Shown: one piece after another, positions 35,885 through 45,475 of the stretch
How positions within the stretch are numbered: position 1 is the stretch's first letter
How the letters are laid out: each line of letters opens with the position of its first letter
Source of the DNA: Rhizobium esperanzae
GTDB taxonomy: Bacteria; Pseudomonadota; Alphaproteobacteria; Rhizobiales; Rhizobiaceae
DNA: 46,184 bases
Assembly (NCBI RefSeq): GCF_002204185.1
Contig: NZ_MXPU01000028.1
Location: 1 to 46,184, forward strand
Reading direction: 5' to 3'
The notes under the pieces: model-generated
The model's database searches: none
What the model was told of the DNA's origin: nothing
The model's input: the letters and a program-made list of their open reading frames with translations, nothing else
Made by a program: the position numbers and the translations under genes

Positions 35885-37546
35885 ATGATCAACGACCTCT
35901 GGTATAAGAACGCCGTCATCTACTGCCTGTCCGTCGAGACCTTCATGGATGCGAACGGCGATGGTGTTGGTGATTTTCAGGGGCTGATGCGCCGTCTCGA
36001 CTATCTCTCCGGCCTCGGCGTGACGGCAATCTGGCTCATGCCGTTCCAGACTTCGCCCGGTCGCGACGATGGCTACGACGTCTCCGATTACTATAATGTC
36101 GACCCGCGCTATGGCTCGCTCGGCGATTTCGTCGAGTTCACCCATGGTGCCAAACAGCGGGGCATCCGGGTGTTGATCGATCTGGTGATCAATCACACCT
36201 CGAAGAATCATCCCTGGTTCGAAGATGCCAGGAGCGATCCGCATTCACGCTATCGCGATTGGTACGTCTGGTCAGACAAAAAGCCTGCAAATGCAGATCA
36301 TGGCATGGTCTTCCCGGGCGTCCAGAAGACGACCTGGACCTATGACGAAAAAACCAAGGCCTATTATTTCCACCGCTTCTACGATCACCAGCCCGATCTC
36401 AACACGTCCAATCCCGAGGTGCAGGCGGAGATACTTAAGATCATGGGCTTCTGGATCCAGCTCGGCGTCTCGGGCTTCCGGATGGACGCCGCCCCCTTCA
36501 TCATCGCCACCAAGGGCGCCGAGGTCACCAAGCCGGTCGAGCAGTTCGACATGCTGAGGAAATTTCGCGAATTCCTGCAATGGCGCCTGGGAGATTCCAT
36601 CGTGCTGGCGGAGGCCAATATCCTGCCGAAGGACAATTTCGAATATTTCGGCGACGATGGCGACCGCATGCAGATGATGTTCAATTTCCAGGTCAATCAG
36701 ACGCTGTTTTATGCTCTCGCCACGGCCGACACGCGACCTCTGAAGAAGGCGATGGAGGCCACGAAGCCGCGCCCGGCGACCGCGCAATGGGGGCTGTTTC
36801 TTCGCAACCACGATGAACTGGATCTCGGTCGCCTGACGGATAAGCAGCGCGACGCGGTATTCGCCGCGTTTGGACCCGAGAAGAGCATGCAGCTTTATGA
36901 CAGGGGCATTCGCCGGCGCCTGGCGCCCATGCTCGGCGGCGACCGTCGCAGGATCGAGCTGGCCTACAGCCTGTTGTTCTCGCTGCCCGGAACGCCGGTC
37001 ATCCGCTACGGCGATGAAATCGGCATGGGCGATGATTTGTGCCTGCCAGAGCGCAACTGCGCGCGCACCCCGATGCAATGGTCGACGGAACCGGAAGGCG
37101 GTTTCACCAAAAGCGCAAAGCCCGTTTCGCCTGTTATCAAGGACGGCCCCTACGGCTTCGAGCATATCAATGTCGCCGTCCAGCGGCGCGATCCGAATTC
37201 GCTCTTGAACTGGACCGAGCGGATGATCCGGATGCGCAAGGAGGCTCCCGAGATCGGCTGGGGCGATTTCTCAGCGGTCGACACAGGTGACGACGGCGTA
37301 TTGGCGCTGCGTTATGACTGGCGCGGCAATTCGGTGCTGATCCTGCACAACCTGCATCCGCACCCGACGGAAGTGACCTTCGATCCTGATGTTGGTGAAC
37401 TCGGGCGATTGCTGATCGATATTGCCGATGGGGCAAGTAGTGAAGCCGACGACAAAGGGCGCCATACGGTCATGCTCGATGCCTATGGCTACCGCTGGTA
37501 TCGGGTCGGCGGCCTCGACTATCTCCTCAGGCGGAAAGAAATCTAA
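35885..37546 (+). CDS. GH13 alpha-amylase-family enzyme, trehalose-synthase-like
   Basis: A 553-residue GH13 enzyme without a signal peptide, so cytoplasmic. The catalytic set is complete: nucleophile Asp201 in GFRMDAAPF, acid/base Glu243 in VLAEANILP, and stabiliser Asp310 in RNHDELDLG. Region I is DLVINHTS (His104). The words LAEAN and RNHDEL, and the start WYKNAVIYCLSVETFMD, are closest to maltose alpha-D-glucosyltransferase (TreS, GH13_16). An alpha-glucosidase role cannot be excluded. It is not linked here to other trehalose or glycogen genes. GGAG lies 7 nt before the ATG. Confidence 0.82.
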   Translation: MINDLWYKNAVIYCLSVETFMDANGDGVGDFQGLMRRLDYLSGLGVTAIWLMPFQTSPGRDDGYDVSDYYNVDPRYGSLGDFVEFTHGAKQRGIRVLIDLVINHTSKNHPWFEDARSDPHSRYRDWYVWSDKKPANADHGMVFPGVQKTTWTYDEKTKAYYFHRFYDHQPDLNTSNPEVQAEILKIMGFWIQLGVSGFRMDAAPFIIATKGAEVTKPVEQFDMLRKFREFLQWRLGDSIVLAEANILPKDNFEYFGDDGDRMQMMFNFQVNQTLFYALATADTRPLKKAMEATKPRPATAQWGLFLRNHDELDLGRLTDKQRDAVFAAFGPEKSMQLYDRGIRRRLAPMLGGDRRRIELAYSLLFSLPGTPVIRYGDEIGMGDDLCLPERNCARTPMQWSTEPEGGFTKSAKPVSPVIKDGPYGFEHINVAVQRRDPNSLLNWTERMIRMRKEAPEIGWGDFSAVDTGDDGVLALRYDWRGNSVLILHNLHPHPTEVTFDPDVGELGRLLIDIADGASSEADDKGRHTVMLDAYGYRWYRVGGLDYLLRRKEI

Positions 37547-37558
37547 GTCTCGCTTCCC

Positions 37559-40500
37559 TCACTGGAATTCGAAAATCTGCCGGAAAACACCAGGCGCGAT
37601 GATCGACAGCGGATTGATCTGCAGGTTCGGCTGGTCGAACTTGCCGGTGAGCTTGAAAGTGATGCCGATCAGGCCGCGGTCGCTGCCATTGCCGAGGATC
37701 ACGCCGATCAGCGGCAATTCGGCAAAGAGGCGATTAAGGCCGTAGGCCGGCATGAAGGTGCCCGTCATATCCATATTGCCCTTGCGGTCGCGCACCACGC
37801 CCTGGAAAGTCGCGCCGATCTGGTCGCCGCGCAGCACGCCGTTCTCGATACCGACCATGCCGTTGCGCGAGATGACGCGGGCAAAGCCGCGCTGGAAGCG
37901 TTGCGACGAGGTGTCAATGTCGCGTTTGACCGCCTCGTTGAGGCTGCGCTGCTCGTTGCCGACAGGTGTCGAGACGATCGAATGCAGGCGCTGTTCGTTG
38001 ACGATCGAGAAGCGGCGCACATCGAGCGAGCCGTCCCATCCGCCCTGCGGCGAAAGCCGGATCGCCAAGTTGAGCAGGCCGCCCTGTATATGCTGATAGA
38101 GATCGGCAAAACGCGATACCGCACCGGCATCGCCGCTGGTGATATTGATGACACCTCCGTCCTTCATCTGGCTGACAACGGCCTCGCCGCTGCCGGTGAC
38201 GCCGGAAAAATTCAGCGTCTGCAGCTTGTCGCCGCGCAGCGACACCTGCGCCTGGAAATTGCCGACCTTCTCGTCGTTGAAGCCCACGACGTTTTTCAGC
38301 TTGGCGCGCACCGATACGCCGGTGTTATCGCCGTCGCCGTCCTCGCCGCCCTCCGAGCCCGATTTTAATCGGGCGATGACCGGCCGCGCATCGGCGCTGT
38401 CGCCGGAAACGGAGACGTCGAAATTGCCCTTGCTGCGCTTGACCGACAGAGCGAAATCGTCGAGCGAGGAGAGCCTGACACTGTCGAAATCCGCCGAAAT
38501 AAGGCCGGCCTTGCCGACAACAAGCGATCCGCTGGCGCCGAAGCCGTCACCCTTCAGCCGGAAATTCTTGATCTCGGTATTCTCGGGCGGGCCGGACATC
38601 TCGAATTCGGCGGAGGCGGCAATGCCGCTGCCTTTCGACCAGCCGATCCAGGGCAGGTCGAGCATCGTTTTGGTGAGGTCGAGCTGAACGTTTTGCCGGT
38701 CGTCGTCGATCCGCGTCAGCACCATCTTCAGGTTGCCCCTGACGATATCGGAAAGCCCGGGCATTACCTTGCTGCGCTGCTCATCGGAGAGCGTCGCCGT
38801 GATTACGCGCTGCCGCTGCACGCCAGACGACGCCTCGACCGGCTCGGTCAGATCGATATTGGCGGGAATGCCGTCGATCTCGCCTTTGGCATCGAGCGTG
38901 ATCTGCTTCGGATCGCCGTTCAGCATGCCGCTGACATTGCTGATCGTGCGGCCGGAAAACGGCTTGGCAAGATCGACGTCAGCGAGCTTCAGGGCGGCCT
39001 TCCACTCGGCCGGCGGCGGGTTTTGCGAAGAGAGCAGTCCGAAATGCGCCTTCACATTCGCGTCGATATGTCCCTTGAAATCGTCGGGCATAAAGCCGGC
39101 GCGCTGCAGCACCCGGAGCGGCTTATAGGTGAGGAGTTCGCCTATAGCGTCCGCAGCACCCGATACCGCAAGATCGATATCGGCCATCAGCGGTTTGTCG
39201 TAGGCGGACGGTATGACGAACGTCCCCTGCCCGAGGCCGACGGACCGACCGGAGGGGAAATAGGACATGCCGCTCTTGATCGAAATTGTCGCAACGGGAC
39301 CGGTCAGATCGAAATGCGCCGCCGTATCACGGACCGGCGGAATGTCGCCGGCGACGTTCATCCGCGCGCCGGCAATATCGAAGCCGATGCGGATCTGATT
39401 GGCGTCGAGCTTCAATCCTTTACCACCGGCTGCCTCGTCAAGCCGGCCGAAGGGAATGAAGACTGAAATCGAAGCATCGGTGACGGTGCCGCCGAAGAGA
39501 TTGCCATGCACCCAGGTGCGCACCTTGGGCGCCATCCAGAACGGCCAGAGCTGCTTGATCGCCGTCGTCTGCAGCTCTCTGGACTGGCCGGCGAAGCTGA
39601 TTTCCGGTGATTTGTCACCGAGCCTGATGTGCAATGCCCCGTAAAGCGCGCCGAGCGGGCTGGAGACGGTCATGTTGGGGAACAGGAATTCCCGGCCGGC
39701 GACCATATAGCGTCCGGTCGCCTGGATGTCGAAGGCAACAGGCTGTTCGCCGGAGCCGCTCGGGGCGGCGGTGCCGCCGCTGACGAGCAGATCGATGCCG
39801 AAGCCCTTGCCGGCTTTGGGGTCGAGTTTGTCGAGATCGATCAGCGCGCCGTTGAGGGGCAGCGTGGTCGCGCCGAACCGGAGATTCGATTTAGCAATTT
39901 CGACTGTCTGCTTGACGAAATCATAGGCCAGATTGATTTGCCCGCCCGACAGCTCCTGCGGATCGCCATCGGCATAGATCAGACCGGGATCGATGTCGAT
40001 CGTCGCCGCGAGGGCCGGCTCGACGCCATCGCGCGTCCTCGTGGCCGACACCGTCAGGTCGGCAAAAGTGTTAAGCCCCTGCCGTATCACGCCCTGATCG
40101 TTGCGTTTCAGCGTAAACGGCGTGAGGTTCGCGTGCTTGAGCGTCGCCACCACCTTCGAGACCTGGCCGTCTTCCTTCTCGGCGAGCACGTCGAGTTCCG
40201 CCACCTCGCCGTTAAGCGCAACCTCGCCTCTCAATTGCAGCGAGGATGGCCCGCCATGAGCGAACACCAGATTGTCGACGACAAGCGACAGCGGACCGTT
40301 CGCCGTATCGGCAAGCTTGATGTCGATGCCGGAGATGCGCACGGAATTCGTCGAGCCGCGCGTCACGATGCTGTCGAACATGTCGAGTTGCTCGAAGATC
40401 GTCTCCATCGCCGCCGGCATGGCGTCGATGCGCAGATCGTCGAGCTTGACCGGGTTGCCGGAGGGCAGAAGCGCGGTGTCGAGTGCGATATCCTCCGCTT

Positions 40501-40957
40501 CGATGTCCGCAACGGCGATACGGCCGCGGAAAAGCTGCAGCGGATCGAGACCCAGGCGCACCGAACCCGTCGTCGACAGGTGCTGGCCGCTCTTCTGGTC
40601 GATCATGTTGACGTTGCGCGCTTCCAGCGCCAGCCGGAAGTCGGAGGTGAAACGGATGACGGTGGAGCCGACTTCGGCACGGTAGCGCGGCCCGGCCACG
40701 CCATCGAGCGCCGCCTGCGCCTGTTGCGACAGCGGCTTGTCGAACATGCCGCTTTCGACGGTGAAGACGATGACAGCAAGGATAAGGAGAATCAGTCCGA
40801 GAAAAACCGACGTCAGCTTCGCCGTCCGTCGCATCGGCGAACGCGGCGGCGGGCAATGAACGATGATCGGATCCTCGGCCTGAGCGGACGGCAAGCGGTC
40901 CAGCGCAACGATTTCCTTCTTGCGAAACGTGACCTTTTCGCCGCGGATGGCTGACAT
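37559..40957 (-). CDS. AsmA/YhdP-like (DUF3971) envelope protein
   Basis: An 1132-residue protein with a cytoplasmic N-terminus of about 45 residues and one membrane helix (about 46-67, LTSVFLGLILLILAVIVFTV). A very long periplasmic part of repeating beta-strand segments follows. The C-terminal region (VISRNGMVGIENGVLRGDQI; FMPAYGLNRLFAELPLIGVI) is typical of YhdP/DUF3971 proteins. Relatives form bridge-like tubes that carry phospholipids to the outer membrane. It is divergent from the peroxiredoxin gene, with 125 bp between, and convergent with the GH13 gene, with only 12 bp between stops. Confidence 0.85.
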   Translation of the reverse strand: MSAIRGEKVTFRKKEIVALDRLPSAQAEDPIIVHCPPPRSPMRRTAKLTSVFLGLILLILAVIVFTVESGMFDKPLSQQAQAALDGVAGPRYRAEVGSTVIRFTSDFRLALEARNVNMIDQKSGQHLSTTGSVRLGLDPLQLFRGRIAVADIEAEDIALDTALLPSGNPVKLDDLRIDAMPAAMETIFEQLDMFDSIVTRGSTNSVRISGIDIKLADTANGPLSLVVDNLVFAHGGPSSLQLRGEVALNGEVAELDVLAEKEDGQVSKVVATLKHANLTPFTLKRNDQGVIRQGLNTFADLTVSATRTRDGVEPALAATIDIDPGLIYADGDPQELSGGQINLAYDFVKQTVEIAKSNLRFGATTLPLNGALIDLDKLDPKAGKGFGIDLLVSGGTAAPSGSGEQPVAFDIQATGRYMVAGREFLFPNMTVSSPLGALYGALHIRLGDKSPEISFAGQSRELQTTAIKQLWPFWMAPKVRTWVHGNLFGGTVTDASISVFIPFGRLDEAAGGKGLKLDANQIRIGFDIAGARMNVAGDIPPVRDTAAHFDLTGPVATISIKSGMSYFPSGRSVGLGQGTFVIPSAYDKPLMADIDLAVSGAADAIGELLTYKPLRVLQRAGFMPDDFKGHIDANVKAHFGLLSSQNPPPAEWKAALKLADVDLAKPFSGRTISNVSGMLNGDPKQITLDAKGEIDGIPANIDLTEPVEASSGVQRQRVITATLSDEQRSKVMPGLSDIVRGNLKMVLTRIDDDRQNVQLDLTKTMLDLPWIGWSKGSGIAASAEFEMSGPPENTEIKNFRLKGDGFGASGSLVVGKAGLISADFDSVRLSSLDDFALSVKRSKGNFDVSVSGDSADARPVIARLKSGSEGGEDGDGDNTGVSVRAKLKNVVGFNDEKVGNFQAQVSLRGDKLQTLNFSGVTGSGEAVVSQMKDGGVINITSGDAGAVSRFADLYQHIQGGLLNLAIRLSPQGGWDGSLDVRRFSIVNEQRLHSIVSTPVGNEQRSLNEAVKRDIDTSSQRFQRGFARVISRNGMVGIENGVLRGDQIGATFQGVVRDRKGNMDMTGTFMPAYGLNRLFAELPLIGVILGNGSDRGLIGITFKLTGKFDQPNLQINPLSIIAPGVFRQIFEFQ

Positions 40958-41082
40958 GCGCCCTCGGGCTCTCCCTTAAATCGAAGAATTGAACCCGGCC
41001 ATGCTGGACGGGTTTCCGTCCACTATATAATTCGGGGAGAGAGAGTGTCATCCACAAACCCGGCAAAAGAAAGGTTTTCCCA

Positions 41083-41556
41083 ATGGCGGTTCCCGGCATC
41101 GGTGCCCTGGCCCCCGACTTCAACCTCCCCCGCGATGGCGGCGGCCGTGTCTCGCTATCCGATTTTCATGGCCGGCCGCTCGTTATCTTCTTCTATCCCA
41201 AGGATGATACGACGGGCTGCACCGCCGAATCGCTGGCTTTCACTGCGCTGGCGCCGGAGTTTGAAGCAGCAGGTGCTGCCGTAATCGGCATGTCACCCGA
41301 TTCGGCCGCCTGCCACGACAAGTTCATCAGAAAGCACCGTCTTTTGGTCGCGCTCGCCTCGGATGAGGATAAGACGACGCTGCAGGCCTATGGCGTCTGG
41401 AAGGAAAAGAGCATGTACGGCCGCAACTTCATGGGCGTGGAGCGCACGACTTTCCTCATCCGCCAGGACGGCACGATCGCGACGATCTGGCAGAAGGTGA
41501 AGGTGCAGGGCCATGCCGAGACCGTGCTCGAGGCGGTCAGGAATCTGGCCGCGTGA
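41083..41556 (+). CDS. bcp: PrxQ/Bcp-type thioredoxin-dependent peroxiredoxin
   Basis: A 157-residue peroxiredoxin that reduces hydroperoxides. The peroxidatic Cys46 lies in FYPKDDTTGCTAES, with the active-site Arg in GVERTTFLI. The resolving Cys that often follows five residues later (CxxxxC) is absent. Cys77 in DSAACHDKF is the only other Cys, so it would be the resolving one, or the enzyme is 1-Cys. AAAGG lies 8 nt before the ATG. The stop overlaps the GTG start of the DUF455 gene (GTGA), so the two are coupled. Confidence 0.92.
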   Translation: MAVPGIGALAPDFNLPRDGGGRVSLSDFHGRPLVIFFYPKDDTTGCTAESLAFTALAPEFEAAGAAVIGMSPDSAACHDKFIRKHRLLVALASDEDKTTLQAYGVWKEKSMYGRNFMGVERTTFLIRQDGTIATIWQKVKVQGHAETVLEAVRNLAA

Positions 41557-42380
41557 CCGGTGATCTCGCGATAAGCTCGCTGCGCGGCGGCGCTATCGAC
41601 GCCATCCGCTCGGCCGACCTCGACCGCAAGACCGCCCTTGCGCAGGAAAGCGCCACCCGCTGGTTCGCCCGCCGGGTGTCGCTGCGCTCACCGCTCGACG
41701 CAGCTCTGCCCGAGAGGCCCGGCCGTCCCGAGAAACCGGTGCTGACGCCGCCGACCCAGGTGGAAAAGCGCTCGCTGCACACGCTGAAAGGCCGGATCGC
41801 CCTTCTCCATGCCATTGCCCATATCGAACTCAACGCCGTCGATCTCGCACTCGACATCGTCGCGCGATTCGCGTCCGAGCCGGTGCCGAATTCCTTCTTC
41901 GACGGCTGGATGCAGGTCGCCTTCGAGGAGGCGAAGCATTTTCGCATGGTGCGCGCCCGCCTGAACGATCTCGGCGCCGATTACGGCGATCTTCCCGCCC
42001 ATGACGGCCTGTGGCAGGCGGCCCATTCGACGCGCAACGACCTGACGGCAAGGCTGGCGGTCGTCCCGCTGATTCTCGAAGCCCGTGGTCTCGACGTCAC
42101 GCCGTCGCTGCAGGCGAAGATGCGTGAGACCGGCGATCTCGAAAGCGCGGCGGTGCTCGATGTCATTTACAACGACGAGAAAGGCCACGTCGCCGTCGGC
42201 GCCAAATGGTTCCGTTTCCTCTGCGCGCGGGAGAAACGCGATCCGGCAAAGGCCTTTCAGGAGCTGGTGCGCGCCAATTTCCGCGGGCCGCTGAAGCCGC
42301 CTTTCAACGACCTCGCCCGCGCCGAAGCCGGGTTGACGCCATCCTTCTACCGCTCATTGGCATCGATCAGCCATGCCTGA
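41553..42380 (+). CDS. DUF455 ferritin-like protein
   Basis: A 275-residue mainly helical protein of the DUF455 family, a ferritin-like four-helix fold. Likely metal ligands are seen in HAIAHIELNAVDLALD, VAFEEAKHFRMVRARL and NDEKGHVAVGAKWFRFL, i.e. the paired E..H motifs of a di-iron site. The N-terminus contains LARESATRWF-like features seen as LAQESATRWFARRV. It starts at GTG 41553, overlapping the peroxiredoxin stop. That pairing suggests a role in oxidative stress or RNA/redox maintenance, but no activity is established. Confidence 0.82.
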   Translation: MTGDLAISSLRGGAIDAIRSADLDRKTALAQESATRWFARRVSLRSPLDAALPERPGRPEKPVLTPPTQVEKRSLHTLKGRIALLHAIAHIELNAVDLALDIVARFASEPVPNSFFDGWMQVAFEEAKHFRMVRARLNDLGADYGDLPAHDGLWQAAHSTRNDLTARLAVVPLILEARGLDVTPSLQAKMRETGDLESAAVLDVIYNDEKGHVAVGAKWFRFLCAREKRDPAKAFQELVRANFRGPLKPPFNDLARAEAGLTPSFYRSLASISHA

Positions 42381-42424
42381 GCTGATTGATTTTCTGACGT
42401 AAACGGCGCCGACGAAAGCATTCA

Positions 42425-42432
42425 TTAACCAT
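42425..42432 (+). promoter_or_regulatory. CtrA-like half-site
   Basis: TTAACCAT, the 8-mer associated with CtrA in Rhizobiales, lies 54 bp upstream of the M23 peptidase start. A full TTAA-N7-TTAAC site is not present, so this is tentative. Confidence 0.35.
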
Positions 42433-42485
42433 AAACGTGTCTAATTTTCCGAAAGAGGCGTAGAGCATCAATCGGGAGAGCCTGC

Positions 42486-43799
42486 GTGAACGGCGGACAT
42501 CAGCACCGGGTATTCGGCAGGCGGGCGCAGGAACATATTCTGATCCTGGCAAGCGGTGACAAGGTCCGCCATATGACGGTTCGGCCTTGGATGGCCGCCC
42601 TCGCCTTCTGCTTCCTCGGCGTCTTTTCGATCGGCTATCTCCTGGCGACCTCCTATCTCGTGCTGCGCGACGACCTGATCGGCGCCACCATGGCGCGCCA
42701 GGCCCGCATGCAGCACGACTATGAGGACCGTATCGCCGCCCTTCGCGCCCAGGTCGACCGCATCACCTCCCGTCAGCTTCTCGACCAGCAGGTGGTGGAA
42801 GACAAGGTCGACAAGCTGATGGAACAGCAGATGGCGCTCACCTCACGCCACGGCAAGCTCGACAACCTGCTCGACCGCGCCGAAAGCTCCGGGCTCACGG
42901 ATAAGGACAGCGCGCCGTCTTCGCCTGCGCAATCCTATGCCCCCGCCATCAAGGACAAGCGCGCTTCGCTCGGCGAAAGCGGCATTGAGGCGATCGAGAA
43001 ACAGCTGGCAGGCGGCGCACCGGCCGACGCCACTCCCGACAATACGACCCTCGCCTACGTGCCGGCCACCGAGACGGTCGGCGATCGCGCCGACCGCATC
43101 TTCTCCAAGGTGACGCTGTCGCTGAAGGATGTCGAACAGGACCAGCGCAACCGCGTCGAGCAGCTGACGAGCGACGCCGGCAACGCCGCCAACGCCATCG
43201 AGAGCGTGCTGACCCGGTTCAAGATCCCCATGCCCGAGACCGCTGCCAAGCAGGACTGGGATGACAGCGCCGTCGGCGGTCCCTATGTCGAGCCGGAGAG
43301 CAATGACGACTTCAACAATTCGCTGATCGCTCTCGACGGCGCGCTGACACGGCTCGAAGCGGTACGCAGCACCGCCGAATCCCTGCCCTTCCGCAACCCC
43401 GCCCTCGGCAAGGAAATGACCAGCCCCTTCGGCAACCGCCGGGATCCTTTCCTCGGCCGCCTGGCGCTGCATTCAGGCATAGACTTCCGCTTTTCGCCGG
43501 GTGAAAAGATCCGGCCGACGGCGCCCGGCAAGGTGATATCAGCCGGCTGGACAGGCGGCTACGGAAATATGGTCGAGATCGATCACGGCAACGGCATCTC
43601 GACGCGTTACGGCCACATGTCCCAGGTCCTGGTCACGGCCGGCGATACTGTGGACCGCAACGACGTCATCGGCCTTGCCGGCAGCACCGGTCGCTCGACG
43701 GGCACGCATCTGCACTATGAAGTGCGCCAGAACGGCCGTGCGGTCGACCCAGTATATTTCATGAATGCCGGCCTTAAACTCGCCACCTATATTAAGTAA
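42486..43799 (+). CDS. Membrane-anchored M23 (LytM-type) peptidoglycan peptidase
   Basis: A 437-residue bitopic protein. A short cytoplasmic N-terminus is followed by one membrane helix (about 35-57). A coiled-coil region rich in Q, R, E and D follows (about 70-125; RIAALRAQVDRITSRQLLDQ), then a variable linker. The C-terminal M23 domain has its zinc and catalytic residues intact: HSGID (His329, Asp333), RYGHM (His377) and HLHYE (His408, His410). It should cut peptide cross-links during growth or division. Start GTG 42486 has GGGAG 8 nt upstream. Coiled-coil M23 proteins of this layout matter for polar growth in rhizobia. Confidence 0.9.
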   Translation: MNGGHQHRVFGRRAQEHILILASGDKVRHMTVRPWMAALAFCFLGVFSIGYLLATSYLVLRDDLIGATMARQARMQHDYEDRIAALRAQVDRITSRQLLDQQVVEDKVDKLMEQQMALTSRHGKLDNLLDRAESSGLTDKDSAPSSPAQSYAPAIKDKRASLGESGIEAIEKQLAGGAPADATPDNTTLAYVPATETVGDRADRIFSKVTLSLKDVEQDQRNRVEQLTSDAGNAANAIESVLTRFKIPMPETAAKQDWDDSAVGGPYVEPESNDDFNNSLIALDGALTRLEAVRSTAESLPFRNPALGKEMTSPFGNRRDPFLGRLALHSGIDFRFSPGEKIRPTAPGKVISAGWTGGYGNMVEIDHGNGISTRYGHMSQVLVTAGDTVDRNDVIGLAGSTGRSTGTHLHYEVRQNGRAVDPVYFMNAGLKLATYIK

Positions 43800-43956
43800 T
43801 ACCCACCCGGTAACCAAAGCTTCACTCTGCACAGGGTGCGGCCTCTCTATTTCTTGACTTGCCGGCCATTCGGAGCTATGTCGCGCTGCATTGCGGCATG
43901 CAATCCCGCCGACTCGTTCAGAGCTCGGCCGAACCGGAACGGAAACTGTTTTCCCT

Positions 43957-45468
43957 TTGACGACATTCGCTGACCTTGGCTTGAGCCAAAAAGTGCTATC
44001 CGCTGTCACAGACGCGGGCTATACGATCCCCACACCTATCCAGGCGGGGGCCATTCCCTTTGCGCTCGAGCGTCGCGACATTTGCGGCATCGCGCAGACG
44101 GGCACCGGCAAAACGGCATCTTTTGTCCTGCCGATGCTGTCGCTTCTGGAAAAGGGCCGCGCCCGCGCCCGCATGCCCCGCACGCTGATCCTGGAGCCGA
44201 CGCGCGAACTCGCCGCCCAAGTCGCCGAGAATTTCGAGAAATACGGTAAGAACCACCGCCTCAACGTCGCGCTCCTGATCGGCGGCGTTTCCTTCGAGGA
44301 CCAGGATCGCAAGCTCGAGCGTGGCGCCGACGTGCTGATCTGCACGCCCGGTCGCCTGCTCGACCATTTCGAGCGAGGCAAGCTCTTGATGAGCGGCGTC
44401 GAAATCCTCGTCATCGACGAAGCCGACCGCATGCTCGACATGGGCTTCATTCCCGACATCGAGCGCATCGCCAAGCTCATTCCCTTCACCCGCCAGACGC
44501 TGTTCTTCTCGGCCACCATGCCGCCGGAAATTCAGAAGCTGGCCGACCGGTTCCTGCAGAACCCGGAGCGCATCGAAGTGGCAAAGCCCGCTTCGGCCGC
44601 AAAGACCGTGACGCAGCGCTTCGTCGCCTCGCACAGCAAGGATTACGAGAAGCGCGCGGTTCTGCGTGAACTCGTCCGCGCCCAGACCGAACTCAAGAAC
44701 GCCATCATCTTCTGCAACCGCAAGAAGGATGTCGCCGATCTCTTCCGTTCGCTCGAACGCCACGGCTTCAACGTCGGTGCGCTCCATGGCGACATGGATC
44801 AGCGCTCCCGCACGATGATGTTGCAGAGCTTCCGTGACGGTAACCTCCAGCTGCTGGTGGCCTCCGATGTTGCCGCTCGCGGTCTCGACATTCCCGATGT
44901 CAGCCACGTCTTCAATTTCGACGTGCCGATCCATTCGGAAGACTACGTCCACCGCATCGGTCGCACGGGTCGCGCCGGCCGCTCGGGCGCCGCCTTCACG
45001 CTCGTCACCAAGCGCGACACCAAATTTGTCGATGCGATCGAGAAGCTGATCGGCGAAAAGGTCGAATGGCTGAACGGCGATCTGAATTCTCTCCCACCGG
45101 CCGAAGAAAGTGCCGACAGCGATCGCCCGCGGCGCAACAGCCGCGAGCGTGGCGCGAAGGGTGAAAGGGGCGAGCGAGGTCGCGGGCGCGGCAATCGCAG
45201 CACCGCAGGTCATAAATCTGATAACGACATACAGGAAAATGACGTCCAAGTGATCGCAGCAGCACCAGCAAAGGCCGAAGTCGTGAAGAACGAGCGCAAA
45301 GCAGAGCAGAAGCCGCAAAACAATGCGCGCAACAATCGGCCTTATCCGGCGAACGACGACAGCCGCGACCGCCGCCGTCATCGCGATCACGACGACGGCC
45401 CGACCCCGGTCGGATTCGGCGACGATATCCCCGCCTTCATGCTGATCGCCGGCAGCGCCAAGGTCTGA
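43957..45468 (+). CDS. DEAD-box RNA helicase (RhlE-like)
   Basis: A 503-residue ATP-dependent RNA helicase. The Q motif is TIPTPIQAGAIP, motif I AQTGTGKT (46-53), Ia PTRELAAQ, Ib TPGRLLDH, II VIDEADRMLDMGF, III FSATMP, V ARGLDIP and VI HRIGRTGRAGRSG. The last about 130 residues are a disordered basic tail (RERGAKGERGERGRGRGN) that likely binds RNA. TTG 43957 is chosen because it begins the conserved TTFADLGLSQ; another TTG 66 nt upstream gives a poorly conserved extension. It likely acts in ribosome assembly or cold-time RNA remodelling. The NUDIX gene begins 7 bp after its stop. Confidence 0.92.
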   Translation: MTTFADLGLSQKVLSAVTDAGYTIPTPIQAGAIPFALERRDICGIAQTGTGKTASFVLPMLSLLEKGRARARMPRTLILEPTRELAAQVAENFEKYGKNHRLNVALLIGGVSFEDQDRKLERGADVLICTPGRLLDHFERGKLLMSGVEILVIDEADRMLDMGFIPDIERIAKLIPFTRQTLFFSATMPPEIQKLADRFLQNPERIEVAKPASAAKTVTQRFVASHSKDYEKRAVLRELVRAQTELKNAIIFCNRKKDVADLFRSLERHGFNVGALHGDMDQRSRTMMLQSFRDGNLQLLVASDVAARGLDIPDVSHVFNFDVPIHSEDYVHRIGRTGRAGRSGAAFTLVTKRDTKFVDAIEKLIGEKVEWLNGDLNSLPPAEESADSDRPRRNSRERGAKGERGERGRGRGNRSTAGHKSDNDIQENDVQVIAAAPAKAEVVKNERKAEQKPQNNARNNRPYPANDDSRDRRRHRDHDDGPTPVGFGDDIPAFMLIAGSAKV

Positions 45469-45475
45469 GCATCCA

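Noticed and set aside
35405..36244. Long minus-strand frame entering the GH13 gene
   Set aside because: Only 35405-35686 has a ribosome-binding site and signal-like start; the upstream part overlaps the GH13 coding region antisense.
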